Positions 40,306 to 52,629 of a stretch of DNA of 64,000 bases are shown here, one piece after another. Made by a program: the position numbers and the translations under genes. Under the pieces are notes generated by a model. That model saw only the letters and a list, made by a program, of their open reading frames with translations, ran no database searches and had not been told where the DNA came from. Source of the DNA: Chelydra serpentina (Eukaryota; Chordata; Testudines; Chelydridae); the NCBI GenBank assembly GCA_037349315.1, contig JBAIAC010000265.1, positions 126,501 through 190,500 of the forward strand, in the 5' to 3' direction. Position 1 is the first letter of the stretch, and the number at the start of each line of letters is the position of its first letter.

Positions 40306-40745
40306 TAAGAACATAAGAATGGCCACACTGGGTCAGATCAATGGTCCATTTAGCTCAGTATTCTGTCTTGTGACAATGGCTGGTGCCAGATGCTTCAGAG
40401 GAAATGAACAGAACAGGACTCCATGCCATGTTATCCAGTCCCAGTTTCTGGCAGTCACGAGCTAAGGGCATCCAGAGCATGGGGTTGCATCCCTGATCAT
40501 CTTGGCTAATAGCCATTGATGGACCAACCCTCCCTGAATTTATCTAATTCTTTTTTTAATCCAGTTATATTTTTGGCCTTTACAACATCCCCTGGCAATG
40601 AGTTCCACAGGTTGACTATGTATTGTGTGAAGTAGTACTTCCTTTTGTTTGTTTTAAACCTGCTGGTGCTTGCGCTATGTGAAGGGGTAAATAACACTGC
40701 CTCATTCGCTTTCTCCACACCATTCATGATTTTCCTCAAGGTTGC
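40306..40745 (-). mobile_element. CR1/L3-like LINE 3' fragment
   Basis: The plus strand begins TAAGAACATAAGAATGGCCA. On the minus strand, 40739-40506 encodes TNKRKYYFTQYIVNLWNSLP and GDVVKAKNITGLKKELDKF, the RT C-terminus of this LINE family. Confidence 0.88.
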
Positions 40746-40749
40746 ATGA

Positions 40750-42145
40750 AGTTAAAGAATGGAGGTCACAAGTAAAGGCCTGGAGGAGCTGACTGTCTCT
40801 TGGGCTTTGGGGCAAAAATCCAGCTCATCTTTGTTTATTCCTTATTCAGTGTAACCAAGAAACAAATGACCCAGGACAGCTGCATTGGAGGGAAGGGCAA
40901 CACTGGATATATTTTAGGGATGCTGCAGAATTCTCTAGGCTTTGATTCCATGGGGACAAATTAATCTAAATTCAAGGTTTCTATCTTAAATCATTAATCA
41001 AAAAAAAAAATCCTGCCCAGATTCCCCCACTATCCAGCTGCCAAAGCCCTTCTGACAAACAAGTGAAGCATCTAAATTGGTATTTTGCCTCTTCTCCCTG
41101 TGGGGTGCGAAGAGTGGTTGTTCCAGTCCCATCCCCAACAGCATTACTCTGAGCTAACAAACCAGCAGATTAGAGCATTAATTGCAATAGCCTTTCCAGC
41201 ACAGACAGGAAGCAGAATGCATGACCAAAGGTAGCCTGAAGATGCTGTGCATTCCCCCTCAACTGCCAACTGCAGGCCACATAATTTAAACCAGTTAGCT
41301 GTAATCACTGCCACATGCAGGCGTTTTCTTCATAGTCTCCCCTCACAGTATGAGTCACTCAGTTTAAATATGTTGCTACAGAGAAGAGTTTTCTAATTAA
41401 ACTTAGCTGCCTCTCGCTGGGGATCTGAGAAGGTCTGAACACAGTTGGACAGAGTCCCAGACAGAAAGAGGGGTCCAAAATCATTCTAGCTAATTTACCA
41501 TCCATCCCTGTCATTGTGGTATCTAAGTGCTTGTATTTTTAGTGTTAGGCCTCCTTGACTGTGGATACTGACCCAGCCATGTGACATTGACCCAGGTCAG
41601 GTGACTGAGTCCAAGGAACACATTTCTATCTTCTACAGCTTTCTGGTGAGTCACACTTTTATTACAACCCACCAGAGACTGGGGAGAGAAGGCAGAGTAT
41701 GTGATTTCCTTTCCTTTGAGACTGAGGCCCATCCTCTGCCTTGATTTACCTCTCACAGGACTCCAGCAGGGGCTGTGCGAGGCTCTTATTCTGCTTCTGC
41801 TTTTGAAATAGCCTGGATTTTCCATCACTCAATATGAGTCAGGTATCACAGGCATCATTTCCTAGCAGAGAGATTGAACTCGCTAGGGAACGGCATCCCG
41901 AGGGTGGTGATGGAAGCCTCTTCCCCAGTGTGGTGGAGTTCTGATTAAGGCAAGAAGATTTTTGTCTTTCATAACCACCTTATTTCTTAAAATATATTAC
42001 ACAACACAGCAATGTCAGCCTGCTGTCAGCTGCAGGCACCATGGTCTCCTCTACCTCAGATGCTTCCCTCAGAAAATGGAAGATGCGCTTTGCTGCCGGC
42101 TATCTCACACAACAGTGTCAACTACTGCACGCAGCGAATCATTTT
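40750..42145. other. Intergenic, nothing recognised
   Basis: No supported gene or repeat. The small frames here have no recognisable domain. Confidence 0.45.
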
Positions 42146-42149
42146 AAAC

Positions 42150-42270
42150 TTAGACTAGCCCAAACCCTGGTGAACAGACTGCAGAGAACAGACCAACCTC
42201 AAATTCCTGTGGTGATAAACTGCTTTGAGATCCACTGCTGAAAAGAGTTGTATAAAAGCTAGGATTTTGT
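42150..42270 (+). repeat. MIR SINE 3' end
   Basis: AAACTGCTTTGAGATCCACTG, then GAAAAGAGTTGTATAAAAGC, resembles the 3' end of MIR (compare 54370-54430). Confidence 0.5.
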
Positions 42271-42669
42271 TGGTTGTGGTGGTTTTTGGTTGATTGGTTT
42301 TGGTTTTTTTCTAGTACAGGGTGGGATTTTCAAAGGGAACTAAGGCAAGGTTCAGCCCTAGAAATATCTGCCCTCAGCTGGGAAAGTCTGGTATAACAAG
42401 ATAGCACTAAAGCATGCTGGTTTTAACACTAGACCCTGTAACAGGACATATAAAGGCTAGTCTGGCAATGGGCTTTAACTCAATCTTTTTCATACAGCCC
42501 CAATGGGCATTTCGAGGTCTTACTGTGTTAACAACTAGATTGATTCTGAGGGCATCAATGATTGGGGCTGCAGGGAAATCTTGATTATTCTTGGAAGTTG
42601 AAATGTAAGAGCTGAAACTAATTCACACAGGGAAGCTTTGTGCCCCCAGACTCCTACATGTCTTTGGTG

Positions 42670-42794
42670 TAGGGTGACCAGAGAGCAAATGTGAAAAATC
42701 GGGACAGGGGGTAGGGGGGTAATAGGAGCCTATATAAGAAAAAGACCAAAAAATCAGGACTGTCCCTATAAAATCGTGACATCTGGTCACCCTA
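42670..42794. mobile_element. hAT-like MITE with 8-bp TSD
   Basis: Inverted ends TAGGGTGACCAGA and TCTGGTCACCCTA, and the perfect duplication CTTTGGTG at 42662-42669 and 42795-42802. Internal AAAAATCGGGACAGGGG is partly mirrored by TCAGGACTGTCCC. Confidence 0.93.
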
Positions 42795-42802
42795 CTTTGG
42801 TG

Positions 42803-44550
42803 CCTTGTTTCTACTTTAAAGGACTAGTCCTCAAATGCATATTGCAGGGCATAATTCACAGTCCTGGATAAGTCTATAAAGTGGAATCATCCCCAGCCAG
42901 GTCTCATTCTCACTTCCCACTTCAAAGCAGGGGCAGAGAATCCCTTGTGTATTGGCCTATCTGCTGCTATTGCTTTTCTGCTGCAAACTGTTTTCAAAGC
43001 AGCTGCTCTCTGACCCTGTGGCTCTGAGCTGGTTCCTAGGGGATGCAGTTACGATAGGTTTAAAGATCATTGGGAGGTAAAGCCCTAGTAACCTTAACAA
43101 GGAGACTTTTATCAGCCAAACCATCAAGAAACAAACCTCTTGCTTTGAGCTTCTTTTCATCAGTCAATATTAATTGAGGATAATGCAACCACCTAATCCA
43201 GGCAATGAAGATGCTTCTGAGTATCAGGAGTGCTCAATGACCCTCTTATCACAAAGTGAATTAAAGGCCTGAGGGTTTCACAACTGGAGACCTTGATTCC
43301 AGGCTGGGTGCCTCCTCGCACCATCATTGGGAGGCAGCAGTTGCGTTAAAGAAACTGAGCCTGATAGATTAGGAAAATTCAACTATCCATTAAAATTGTG
43401 AGGTTAAATACAAGGTGAAATGTGACCCAAAAAGGGCCATAGTTCTGGGACTTTGTATCAGGAAACCCAGACAGTCTCCCAGCAACCTAACCAGCACAGC
43501 TGGCCTGTAGTGGACTGTTTGATTGGCTACCCTGCCTGATTGGTGGGAAGAGTCCACAGATCAGCTCACACCCAGCAGCTGGAGCAGGGGTCGTTGTTCA
43601 AAGCTTTTGTTCCTGGCTGTTAGCTGCTTGTTCCAGCCTTGCCTTGTTCCAGGTAACCTGGCTCTGACCCTTGACTCTGGCTCCTGACCCTGGGCTCTTT
43701 TTCCTGGCTACTGACTCCTGTTCTGATGGGGGGAGGGTTTTTATCAGCAAATAGTAACATTTTTTTTTTACTTCTGCCTGGCACATTTTCCCTTCCCCAA
43801 CACAGTTATGTCTTGACATATTTTGCAAATGTCAACTACCAAACCTTCCAGTGAAAGGGAAAGCAGCTAGTAACTGGCTCAGATAGAGTGAATTACCCAT
43901 ATCATACCTTTTTTTTCTGGATTAGACCATTTATTTTAACAAACAGATGAGTCCTTAAGATGAGCTGGATGGTGCAACGGCAGCTCTCTGGGGCTTAGGT
44001 GTTGTTCCTTCATGGATCGACCGTAGACATTTTTCAGGTGCCTCATACAACCAGTACTAGTGGTGTTGCGTCTTTTGGCCTTGGCACTCCAGTTATTGCT
44101 AGGCAGGTATAACTTCCCATGTTTCTCAGACACCCTGGCTCCCTCTCATTACCCATCTCACCTGGAAACTGAGTTTTCTCCCCCTCCCCTCTGCCATTGA
44201 CATTGAGGGAGTGCATCAGGGGCCTGGATTAAATGCCCACTGAATAAATGGGACTCCCTCCCTTGGTTCTAGTGGGTCTAGGATCAGGCCCTAATTCTAT
44301 TATCCCCTACCCAGAGGGCCAAATTCTGCTCTCAGTGAGACCAGTGTAAATTTGAAGCAACTCCACAATCTACAGGGGCAGAGCCTGGGCCTGTGATGTT
44401 TGGTTTTGACTTTGGGATCAGTATTTTTGTGTTGTGTATGATTGATGCAGATTAATGACCTTTTAAACTTAATACTCCATTAACAGCTGCTGTGTGCAGC
44501 AGAAAAATGTGGGTTATGGGCCAAATCCTCCCCTCAGTTACAACTGAATA
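42803..44550. other. Intergenic, nothing recognised
   Basis: No supported exon or repeat. The minus-strand frames at 43598-43828 and 43936-44133 show no family similarity. Confidence 0.45.
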
Positions 44551-44560
44551 TCAACTACAT

Positions 44561-44690
44561 TAGTGGTTTTCAACCTTCTTTCATTTGTGGACCCCTAAAA
44601 AATTTCAAATGTACTTCCAGACCCCTTTGGAAATCTTAGAGATAGTCCGAGGACCCCCAGGGTGCATGGACCACAGGTGGAAAACCACTG
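44561..44690. mobile_element. hAT-like MITE
   Basis: Ends TAGTGGTTTTCAACC and GGTGGAAAACCACTG, with partial duplication AACTACAT versus AACTAGAG. Internal GTGGACCCCTAAAAAATTTC is typical of this widespread family. Confidence 0.82.
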
Positions 44691-44699
44691 AACTAGAGT

Positions 44700-46345
44700 C
44701 ACTTACATTTAACCAGTAACAGAATCCCATAGAAACTAGAGCTAGATGGGAAGGATCTAGCAGGGCATGTAGGCCAGGATTTTTGAAGAAGCCTTAGCCA
44801 CCCACTTTCATTAAAATTGGGCACCTAAATCCTTTAGGCTTGGTTGAAAATTCCCTTCTCTTGCCAGGAGCCACTGCAGGAGTGGTCCAGACAAGGTCCT
44901 CTCCAGGGCCACCCTTTTTCCAGGCCAGTTTTAAATGTCTCAATGTCAGATTGAATTTCACCATCTTTCCCTTTTCACTCTCAGCATCAGCTTAAGTGGG
45001 GCAGGCAGGGACCCTTTACAAATACAGCTCATTCTGGTTTCTCATGGTCCTGCTGCCTACTGCTTTGTTCTTTATTATCTGGCATTTGTGTTTAAATAAA
45101 TTAAGGCTCTGCCTCCTGTTCTGGAAGGAGCATCGGTGAGTTAATTGAGGCAGGGATCAGGGAAGCTCAGTCAGAGTTTGCTGACTTATCTTCTGATAAT
45201 CAGGCCTTTAATTGTCAGCAGGAAGGGTTGGAGCAGATCCCTACCTGGGGTTTCAGGAGGCCTATCCCTGTGTCACTTCCTCCAAAGAATGGGGCTCTCC
45301 AGGCAGTCTGTCCGATCTGGCTGTGTTCCCTTGTGGAGATGAGGCCCCACACAAAGCATTTGATACCACCATCTTGAGAGCAAAGCCCTGTGGGGTGTGC
45401 CAAAGGGGCTATAAAGGATCCCAGATCCTTCTCCGATATAACAGTTCCTACAAAGCAGGATCCAGGGAGAACAAAATCCTGCAGCTCTCTTTGGGAGCTC
45501 AGGACTCTGTGGGGCTCAGACCCTTCCTTCTTCTGGGCCCTGCCATATGTCACTATTTCTTGCTATCTGCATGGACCAGCGAGAGTTTGGCTCACATACG
45601 GGATATTTTCTAAAACTGCCCAAAAGACGGGGCCTTGGAAATGGGCAGCTCAGCTTCTTGCATTACCTATGAACCTACTTCATTCAAAAGTAAGGTCCTT
45701 GAAACGATTGAAACTTCTAAGCCATTTGCCTTTAACACCATCATCCCCTATACGTAAAGCAGAGAGCTGCTACCTGCTCAGAACCTGGGGCTTTGCAGGA
45801 ATATCTTAATCTGTTGGTGTTTGGCACCTAGAAGCCAGCAGAGACGCTGCCAGTCTGGACCCATAATCCGCTGCTTCAGTGGGAGCAGCACCAGGCCTCC
45901 TGTGCTCATGTCAGCCCATCTCTGACCCAGGTCCATGCACTGCCTGTCAAGTGGATGCTTACAGGAGTAAGAGCTGTTGTGTAATTAACACTGTTGCGAG
46001 CAGATGGAGGACAGGGCTCTGCTCCATCACCACAAGTCTGTTAGAGTCGAGGAGAGGCCGAAAGCTGTTTTCCGAACAGGCATTTCTTCTGTCTCACTGG
46101 GGCAGTGTAGGCACAGGCCATGGCTGTCTCTGTGGGGGAGGGGAACATTCATTTTTATATGACATGGTGGTAGTTTAAATCCCAAGTCTGACCTGTATGC
46201 TCTGAAGAGAGGAAAATGTGCCACTGTTTCCTTCCATTAACTCTGATGTTACATTAAAGACAAGGGCCACAGTCACCCCTGGTCACCTAACCTGGGCCAG
46301 AGTCACCCCTGTCCGCCAATGGGGCTGCACAGGTGGAGCTGAGAA
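44700..46345. other. Intergenic, nothing recognised
   Basis: Ordinary sequence. Overlapping open frames at 45145-45809 have no recognisable motif and occur on both strands, so I do not call a gene. Confidence 0.4.
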
Positions 46346-46349
46346 CAGC

Positions 46350-46466
46350 TAGGGTGGCCAATTTTGGTTGAATGTATTCCTGGAGGTTTCATCACATGAC
46401 AATCTTTAAAGATTAATCTTTATTTCCTGGAGACTCCAGGAGAAGCCTGGAGGGTTGGCAACCCTC
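46350..46466. mobile_element. Short MITE, GGTTGCCAA-type
   Basis: TAGGGTGGCCAATTTTGGTT to GGAGGGTTGGCAACCCT, with internal TTCCTGGAGGTTTCATCACA and TTTCCTGGAGACTCCAGGAG. A second copy is at 53872-53995. Confidence 0.82.
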
Positions 46467-47948
46467 CAGAACAGGACTTGAAAACAAGGCCTGTGGCTGA
46501 TGACCTGATCACTCCAAGCAGGGTGCCTGTACCTCACTCAGGAGCATAGCTCATAGAATTTAAGGTCAGTTTTCCAGGCTGCAGACAGCTCTACAGAAAC
46601 CACATTTCTCTGGGATTCTTGCTTCTGGGCATTCATTTAGTGATGGTTTTAGTCTCTTTCAGGGTCTGGAATTGGGACAATAGGAGGTAGGGTAGGTATA
46701 GGTCATCTAATCCAGTCCCCTGCACTGAGGTGCAGGACTTAGTATTATCTAGACCATTCCTGACAGGAGTTTGTCTAAACTATTCTTAAAATCCTCCAAA
46801 GATGGAGATTCCACAATATCCCTTGGTAATTAGTTCCAGTGCTTAATTACTCTGACAGTTACGAAGTTTTTCCTAATTTCTGACCTAAATCTCCCTTGCT
46901 GCAATTTAAGCCCATTGCTTCTTGTCTTGTTCTCAGTGATTAAGGAGAACAATTTATCACCCTCTTTTTTTTATAACAACCTTTTAGGTACTTGAAGACT
47001 GTTATTATGTCCCTCCTCAGTCTTCTTGTCTCTAGACTAAACAAATCAAGCTGTTTTAATCTGTCCTTGTAGGTCATGTTTTCTAGACCTTTAATAATTT
47101 CTTTTGCTCTCCTCTGGATTTTTCTCCAGTTTGTCCACATCTTTCCCAAAGTGTGGTGCCCAGAACTGGTCACAGTACTCCAATTGAGGCCTTATCAGTG
47201 CTGAATAGAGTGGAAAAATTACTTCTTGTGTCTTGCTTACAACACTCCTGCTAATACATCCCAGAATGATGATGTATAGTATTACATTGCTGACTCCTAT
47301 TTCATTTATGATCTGCTGTAACCCCCAGATCCTTTTCTGTAGTATTGCTTCCTAGGCAGTCACTTCCCACTTTGTACTTGTGCAATTGATTATTCCTTCC
47401 TGAATATAGTACTTTTGTATTTGCCCTTATTTATTTTCATCCTATTTATTTCAGACCATTCCTCCAGTTTGTCAAGATGATTTTGAATTCTAATCCTATG
47501 CTCCAAAGTGCTTTCAACCCCTCCCATCTTGGTATGTCTGCAAGCTTTATAACTGTACTTGCTATGCCATTATCCAAATAATCTATTAAAATATTGAATA
47601 GAACCAGCCCCAGTGTGGGACCCCACTTGGTATGTCATTCCCGTTTGACTGTGCATAATTGATAACTACTAAGTAAGGTTTTCCAACCAGTTGTGCAGGT
47701 AGTAGAGTTCATCTGGCTATATTTCCCTAGTGTGTTTATAAGCTCATATGAGAGAGTACCAAAAGCCTTACTAATGTCGAGATACATCACATCTACCGCT
47801 TCCCCCGCCCCCCAATCCGCAAGGCTTGTTACACTGTCAGAGAAGGATATAAGGTTGATTTGACATGATTTGTTTTGACAAATCCATGTTGAGTGTTATT
47901 TATCACCTTATTTTCTTGTATGTGCTTACAAATGGATTGTTTGATTAT

Positions 47949-48269
47949 TTACTCGATTGTCTTTCCAAGTGCCAAAGTTAAGCTGACTGGTCTATAATTC
48001 CCTGTGTTTCCCTTATTCCCCTTTTTATAGATAGGTACTACATTTGCTCTTTTCCAGTCCTCAGGTATCATTCCCGTCCTCCATGAGTTCTCAAAGATAA
48101 TCACTAATGGTTCAGAGATCTCTTCAACCAGTTCTTCAAGTATTCTAGGATGTAGTTCATCAGGCCCTGCCCACTTGAAGACATCTAACTTGTCTAAGCA
48201 ATTCTTAACTTGTTCTTTTCCTATTTTAGTCTTTGATCTTACCCCACGTACACTGATCGCTGTGTTCAT
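47949..48269 (-). pseudogene. CR1 reverse transcriptase remnant
   Basis: 107 open codons covering RT palm blocks (WAGPDELHPRILEEL, SWRTGMIPEDWKRANVVPIY, NYRPVSLT). The catalytic YADD region is not in an open frame. Confidence 0.88.
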
Positions 48270-48704
48270 AGTCTGATCATTGTTAACCTTTTTTGTGAAA
48301 ACTAAAGAAAAAAGGCATTTAACACTTCAGCCATTTCTGTGTTTTCTGTTATTTTTCCCACCACCCTCCTTTTGCTTCTAATGTATTTGTAAAATGTTCT
48401 CTTGTCACCCTTTATGTCTCTGGCTAGTTTAATCTCATTTTGTGCCTTAGCCTTTCTAATTTTGTCCCTACATGCTTATATATATTTTTTTTTCAAATAT
48501 TCATCCTTTGTAATATGACCTAGTTTCCATTTTTTGTATGACTCTTTTTTTTGAGTTTCAGGTCATTGAAGATCACCTGGTTAAGCCAGGGTGGTCTCTT
48601 ACCATACTTCCTATCTTTCCTACACATTGGGATAGTTTGCTCTTATGTGCTTAATAATGTCTCTTACAAAACTACCAGCTCTCCTGAACTGTTCTTTTCC
48701 CTTA

Positions 48705-48988
48705 GGCCGGGTCTACACTAGAAAATTCAGTCAGTGTAACTACGCCAGTCAGGGGTGTGAAAAATCCATATCCCTGAGCATTGTTGTTAAGCCAATCTAA
48801 GTCCTTGTGGAGACACCGCAAGGTTGATAGAAGAATTCTTCCATCCATCCAGCCACCACCTCTAGGGGAGGTAGATTATGTACGCCAACAGGAGAACCCC
48901 TCCTGTAGCCATAAGTAGTGTCTATGCTGAAGCGCTCCAGCAGTGAAGCTGCGGAGCTGTGCCACTGTAATGTTTTAAATGTAGACAA
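48705..48988. mobile_element. CTACACT-type MITE nested in CR1
   Basis: Left end GGCCGGGTCTACACTAGAAA and right end TTTAAATGTAGACAAGCAC. Internal CAGTGTAACTACGCCAG and AGTGTCTATGCTGAAGCGCT. A relative in the opposite orientation lies at 61668-61903. CR1 resumes on its far side. Confidence 0.78.
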
Positions 48989-49269
48989 GCACTTTGAATT
49001 GGTGGATCTCATGGGAAGCAAGTCTATGATTTTGTTAAAGTCCATTGTCTTTATTCTGCAGTTCTCCCTCCTACCATTTATTAGAATAATGAATGTATGA
49101 TTTCATGATCAGGTTCACCCAAGCTGCCTTGCATCTTCCAATTCTCAACAAGTTCCTCCCTGTTTGTAAGAATCAAATCTAGAAAAACTCTTTCCCCTAG
49201 TTGCTTTTTCCACCTTCTGCAATAAAAAGTTGTCTCCAATGCATTCCAAGAAAGGAGTCACATCTGCAT

Positions 49270-50695
49270 GACAATCAGTTTCCCTCCAGGTTGTGTCTCA
49301 TGCTCCTATTTTGGTTGCAGTGTTTAGCAGCTTCCTGTTCAGCTCTGCAGTGGTCAATCTTCTCATTCAGGCATTGCTAATGGAGAATGAGTTTTCTTTA
49401 ACCCTTGCTAGGATACGGTCACTCTGACAGACTAGTGAGAAGGTTCTTCCATATCTGGGCCAGTCTAGCTGCTCAGACACTATGGTTATGGGTGCTGTAT
49501 TCCAACTTGAAGAGAGTAGAAGTTCAGAAACCTAAGGTGAACTTCAGCCTGGTTCACAGGGCTAGCACTGCTTACGTCCCATTTAAACCCCTAAGCCCTA
49601 TTTGGGGAGTTTGTGTTGCCCAAACCTGCTTGGCTCCTCTGCCGATGACTGAATTGTGTCCATAAAGTAAAGCGGTACAAGGGGCTACGCTACCGGAGAT
49701 CATCATTCAGGTCCTGAGCTCGCTCTCTTGGTGTGTCTGCTTTCAGAAACAGAGCTCAACACCTGAAGGAGATCAAGGGAGCAACCGTCTTTGGGTGACT
49801 CTTGTAGTAATAATGAGGGGTAAGGAAGAAGAAATGGGGGATCCCCTCACACTCTTCTCCCCACAGAATATGTTTAAAATGCCTATGAGAATGTCATGTA
49901 CAAAAGATCCTAACACTGAGACATTAATGCAACATTATGGCCCAGAAGGTTTCCCTCCTGCAATAAAGGTGAACTTAGAACATTAGAGCTGAGACTTCTA
50001 AATGCTCAGATGGTAGTAGATTCTTAGCTAAGGTGCCAACTGCAGCGTTCACTTTGTTTCTTTGTAGAGACAAAGAGCTAGCAGTTCTTCCCTCATGGGT
50101 TCTTTGGCAAGGACGGACTCAGCTCTCTTCCTGTCGCCACAAAAGAGAAAATCGTAGAAGTCTTTATAAGACTTTTAGTCCACCCAGCACCCCTTTAGAA
50201 CGGCAGGAACACTTTCTTCTTCCCAGGGATATTTGATTCTCACTACAGCTAGAAGTCTGTGAGCAAGGCTAGATGGTTATTGCAGGAGCTGGTTGAATTA
50301 TTTGCTGTGGAATAACGATCTTGCTCCTATTGAAATAAATGGCAAACCTCCCGCTGGCTTCAAAGGTACAGCATCAGGCATTGGAAAGGCTGGCCTTTTT
50401 TCTCTTTGCAAGCAATTTACAACTTGATCCAGACTTTCTTATTCATACTTTGCCAGGTAGTTCATGCTAATAATTTCCAGCCTCTGGGAAATTGTTGTTT
50501 GACTAATCACTATTCTTGATGTGTCTGGTCACTTGACTCATGGGATATTGGTTCTGCTCCCTGAGTGCATGTCTGACATGTTTAAAACTGGGGATTAATG
50601 GATAACAAATAATGCACTTCCAAAATGCATTTGTTGATGAATAATTGTAATGCACTGTCCCAGTACATGTGATCGGGATTCCCTCTAGCAGACCC
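49270..50695. other. Intergenic, nothing recognised
   Basis: The first 100 bases may be the decayed 5' part of the CR1. The rest has no gene or repeat I can name. Confidence 0.4.
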
Positions 50696-50727
50696 AGTGA
50701 GCATCAAACCTGCTGTGTATTCTTAAC

Positions 50728-50840
50728 CCACGAAAGCTTATGCTGAAATACATTTGTTAGTCTCTAAGGTGCCACAGGTATTTTTCTTGTTTTCTTTTTG
50801 CTGACACAGACTAACACGGCTACTACACTGAAACCTGTCA
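50728..50840 (-). mobile_element. Penelope-type repeat fragment
   Basis: AACCCACGAAAGCTTATGCTG, then TTTGTTAGTCTCTAAGGTGC, GACACAGACTAACACGGCTA. The right half of the hammerhead-like core (stem II strand, GAAA, GCTT, ATGC) is kept, while the left half is lost or unrecognisable. Orientation follows the convention of the 28619 left copy. Confidence 0.7.
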
Positions 50841-51540
50841 TAGCTAACAGAGTGACTCTTTTAACCGAACTGCTAGGGTGTTCTGATTTTGTAAGTCTCA
50901 CTTACACCCAGCAATCCTAACTCTGCCCCCTTGGCTGGCCAAGATGAATCAATTTCTAATGGTGCCTCCACTGTACCCAGTGACGGAGTGAAGTTGATTA
51001 TTGTGGTGTGTATTAATATGCTGGCTTTCACAGTAAGCAAGTCAATGCTAAGGGATACCTGAGGTTTGTGCTGTACAAGAGTGACTTTCATCCTTGGTCA
51101 TGAATGCCCTGGGTTCAGTCCTTCCTGACATCCATGCTATCTGTGTGGATGCAGCCACAGTTCATTAAATAATAATTTCCCTAAAAATAATTAATCTTTC
51201 AGAATTCATAAGCATTTCCCCAAATACCCAGCAAATGGCCAAATCCTCTCAAGCAATGAATGCCGTAGTACCACCAATAGCAGCCCTGAGCTTGCCAGTT
51301 TGACACATTAATCCTTGTATGTGTTGTTTTGTGTCCGCTATCTTTACCCATCTTGGAGCTGGCACGTGGCGGTCTCCCTGGGAAATGCATCAACTTGCTC
51401 CAGTTTCATTTTCCCTGCAGGCTGCAGATGTGAAGAGGAACTAAGTGAGAGTTCTCCATTTCAAAAGTTTTTCTTACTGATAACAGTTCCTTTAAATTAA
51501 TTAGCCTTTCACAGTTGGTATGGTTACTTCCACCTTTTCA

Positions 51541-51724
51541 TGTTTCTCTGACTGTATAAATATCCCCTCACTGTGTGTTCCATTCTATGCATCCGACAAA
51601 GCAGACTGTAGTCCACGAAAGCTTATTCTGAAATAAATGTGTTAATCTCTAAGGTGCCACAAGTATTTCTTTCTTATTTTCTTTTTGCTGACACAGACTT
51701 ACACGGCTACTACACTGAAACCTC
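51541..51724 (+). mobile_element. Penelope-type repeat with hammerhead-like core
   Basis: Runs from ACTGTATAAATATCCCCTCA through CATCCGACAAAGCAGACTG, CCACGAAAGCTTATTCTG and AATCTCTAAGGTGCCACAAG to ACACGGCTACTACACTGAAA. The core at 51589-51628 has GCAT, CCGACAA, weak stem II, GAAA, GCTT, ATTC. Both the box and stem I are damaged. The 3' half repeats the copy at 50728. Confidence 0.7.
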
Positions 51725-51729
51725 CATTT

Positions 51730-52380
51730 CAGTGTGGCTAGAGCAGGGTCAGATTCAGGGATGATGCAGTCACTTAGCACCTCCCATCTGAGGAACCTGA
51801 AGCATTCTGCAAACGTGAACTAAATGAGTCCAATTCAGCCATGAGACAGGGGCATGTTGTTCTCTCTAGTTTAAAGATGGAGAATATGGGAGTAAGGGAA
51901 AGAAATGGGGGTTCTGAGAAGAAGCTGAATGTCTTCTACAGTAAAATACACATAAACCCAGATGTTTTCTATTTGATGTTTAAATGAATTTATTGACTTG
52001 TTTGAAATGAGTGTAATAAACTTCAAAGGCTTCTTGCTGCAGCCATGAGTTCAGCAGAATCCATTCCAGAGTCCTAAGCACTTCCAAAGGATTGCACAAA
52101 GATGTATCTCTGTGCACGGCAATTCCAGCTCAGTTCATGAGCTCTGCTGGATCAGTTCTCAATCTCCCCAAGTTACACCTAGGTGCTCAAAGAAGGGGCA
52201 GTGGTGTTATGCCAGGTAACAGACGTAGAAATAACTGTGGTACTCAGTATATGAGTAGTTTTGTCTCTTTACCTTTAAAAAAAATTGCTAATGTCACCCT
52301 TATGCACCATACTTCCTTGGTTTCAAGTTCCTTAGCTCTAGCAAATACCAGTTCAGGAAATTATGTTCTGCCTTCCTAAA
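51730..52380. other. Intergenic, nothing recognised
   Basis: No gene or repeat that I can support. A 31-nt region near 51790 resembles an old MIR tail but is too diverged to call. Confidence 0.4.
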
Positions 52381-52399
52381 TTACTCCTGCAGTTTCCAT

Positions 52400-52625
52400 T
52401 GGTTACAATATTCACTTTTACTTCCTGTCCTAAACTGTTGCGTAGTGCTGCTGTGAGCTGTACCCTGTAAGATAGTTGCTGTGTTTCACACCAGAGGTGG
52501 CTGCATATTTTCAGTGGTCGGTGAAGTGATCCGTAGCTATGGTTTGTATATTAGCTTGTAACCAGCTTTGGGATCCTACAGGGTGTTCTATGAATGCAAT
52601 ATATCGACAGTGTTATCATTTTATT
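52400..52625. repeat. Old interspersed repeat, copy 1
   Basis: Shares CCTGTCCTAAACTGTTGCGT, ATAGTTGCTGTGTTTCACAC and AGAGGTGGCTGCATATTTTC with 55740-55925, and continues to an L2/MIR-like tail. The family is unnamed here. Confidence 0.55.
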
Positions 52626-52629
52626 TTTT

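Larger units (their letters stand above)
46690..49265 (-). mobile_element. Long CR1 LINE on the minus strand, interrupted by a MITE
   Basis: About 2.3 kb without the nested MITE. Minus-strand frames: 48269-47949 has KWAGPDELHPRILEELVEEI, WKRANVVPIYKKG and GNYRPVSLTLALGK (RT N-terminal blocks); 47173-46940 has [20 protein letters not shown]. The part after 48990 matches CR1 sequence upstream of RT. Stops and frameshifts make it inactive. Confidence 0.88.

Noticed and set aside
45145..45809. Overlapping open frames on both strands suggesting a gene
   Set aside because: No conserved motif, no consistent splice sites and similar frames on the opposite strand.
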